Source of the DNA: Chryseobacterium salivictor
Lineage (GTDB): Bacteria > Bacteroidota > Bacteroidia > Flavobacteriales > Weeksellaceae
Length of the DNA: 64,000 nucleotides
Direction of reading: 5' to 3'
NCBI RefSeq assembly: GCF_004359195.1
Contig: NZ_CP037954.1
Coordinates: 2,418,001 to 2,482,000, forward strand
Shown here: positions 63,246-64,000 of the stretch, in pieces
Layout of the letters: each line of letters begins with the position of its first letter
How positions within the stretch are numbered: position 1 is the stretch's first letter
Translations under genes and position numbers: made by a program
Notes under the pieces: model-generated
Told to the model about the DNA's origin: nothing
The model's database searches: none
What the model saw: the letters and a program-made list of their open reading frames with translations, nothing else

Positions 63246-64000
63246 ATGTTAGAAAAGATTGAGGACTTATTGGTTGAAGTAGGAAATTTTAGTTCAGCGA
63301 ATAAAGATGAAATTGAGCAGTTCCGAATCAAATTCAGTGGTAAGAAAGGAATTATCAATGATATTTTGGCGCAGTTCAAAGAAGTTCCAAATGAACAGAA
63401 AAAAGAATTCGGACAAAAGATCAATACGCTGAAACAAGCTGTAGAAGCAAAGCTGGAAGGTTTAAAGAATGCCACGACTTCTACCATTCTTTTTGAAAAA
63501 GATGATTTAACCAAACCGGGTTTCCCGTCGGAATTAGGAACCCGTCATCCCATTAATCTGGTAAAAAACAGAATTATCGAAATCTTCAGATCGATTGGTT
63601 TTGCTGTTGCAGACGGACCGGAAATTGAAGACGACTGGCATAATTTTACCGCATTGAATCTTCCGGAATACCACCCGGCCAGAGATATGCAGGACACTTT
63701 TTTCATCGAAACCAATCCGGATTTACTATTGAGAACACATACTTCTTCGGTGCAAATCCGTTATATGGAAGAAAATCAACCGCCGATGAGAATTTTATCT
63801 CCGGGCCGGGTTTTCAGAAATGAAGCGATTTCTTCCCGTTCACACTGTATTTTTCATCAGATCGAAGGTTTATATATTGACCAGAACGTAAGTTTTGCTG
63901 ATTTAAAGCAAACCATTCAGTACTTCACCACAGAACTTTTCGGGAAATCGAAAATCAGACTGAGACCTTCTTATTTTCCATTTACAGAGCCAAGTGCAGA
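63246..64000 (+). CDS. pheS: Phenylalanyl-tRNA synthetase alpha subunit (5' part)
   Basis: The first 251 residues are present and the gene runs off the window. The N-terminal coiled-coil tRNA-binding part (residues 1 to about 85) is followed by the catalytic domain start HPINLVKNRIIEIFRSIGF. Class II motif 2 begins VFRNEAISSRSHCIFHQIE. Further evidence is NFTALNLPEYHPARDMQDTF, a conserved PheS segment. Confidence 0.95.
   Translation, partial: MLEKIEDLLVEVGNFSSANKDEIEQFRIKFSGKKGIINDILAQFKEVPNEQKKEFGQKINTLKQAVEAKLEGLKNATTSTILFEKDDLTKPGFPSELGTRHPINLVKNRIIEIFRSIGFAVADGPEIEDDWHNFTALNLPEYHPARDMQDTFFIETNPDLLLRTHTSSVQIRYMEENQPPMRILSPGRVFRNEAISSRSHCIFHQIEGLYIDQNVSFADLKQTIQYFTTELFGKSKIRLRPSYFPFTEPSA

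Noticed and set aside
1..64000. CRISPR array or prophage
   Set aside because: No regularly spaced short direct repeats and no capsid, tail, terminase or integrase genes were seen.

Overview
The window looks like chromosome of a flavobacterium in the Chryseobacterium/Kaistella neighbourhood (Weeksellaceae, Bacteroidota). The grounds are AT-rich DNA, start codons without clear Shine-Dalgarno sequences, promoters of the Bacteroidota TTTG / TAnnTTTG type, an archaeal/eukaryote-type prolyl-tRNA synthetase, a FadL/OMPP1-type barrel, and many small lipoproteins. I assign the lineage from gene content and motifs, not from a database search. Most of the window is ordinary housekeeping DNA; the unusual material lies in a few accessory patches.

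Layout. 0.1-9.5 kb: an OmpA/DUF937 envelope protein, proS, a Tyr/Gly-rich lipoprotein with a FadL-like barrel, a ZIP metal transporter with a methyltransferase, a THUMP-domain rRNA methyltransferase and a GT2 glycosyltransferase. 9.5-17.2 kb: prmA, tRNA-Arg(ACG), an orphan metal/siderophore/cobalamin binding lipoprotein, mtgA, a Gcr-type 'site-specific recombinase' membrane protein, a DUF721/DciA-like protein, recF, a toxin-antitoxin pair whose toxin is frameshifted, and a UbiA-like prenyltransferase. 17.3-27.2 kb: a 1962-residue alpha-2-macroglobulin-like protein, then a TolC / HlyD / ABC-2 permease export operon. 27.4-36 kb: a Crp/Fnr regulator, small enzymes (DUF1569, VOC, DUF1398), a thiolase, a TspO-like protein, an MBL-fold hydrolase, an SRPBCC protein, tatC and kdsD. 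36.3-40.2 kb: recQ, a second toxin-antitoxin pair and a GT4 glycosyltransferase.

40.4-47.4 kb is the most rearranged part. It holds a class II (B12-dependent) ribonucleotide reductase whose last 15 codons plus stop are repeated exactly 1600 bp downstream. The DNA in between carries a REP-like hairpin pair, a lipoprotein and a HigBA toxin-antitoxin module. A cytochrome c, a truncated second higA and lpdA follow.

47.7-64 kb: a KOW protein, a CvfB-like S1 protein, a zinc-ribbon protein, aconitase, an acyl-CoA synthetase, an acyl-CoA dehydrogenase, several small membrane proteins, prfC, a CPBP protease, rdgB and the 5' part of pheS.

Themes. (1) Two related antitoxins share an identical 16-nt start context. 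One TA pair overlaps the start of recF and the other follows recQ. (2) Three TA loci and one relic occur in 64 kb. (3) Short dispersed repeats (MITE-like inverted repeats, CCGTAGGA hairpins, AACCCTTTCAG hairpins) occupy many gaps. (4) The alpha-2-macroglobulin lacks a recognisable thioester motif and carries a SusC-like VVVTALG segment. I found no CRISPR array, no phage structural genes, no intact transposase and no obvious large new gene system. The best candidates for novelty are the nrdJ-tail/HigBA insertion, the rec-linked TA pairs and the altered A2M.
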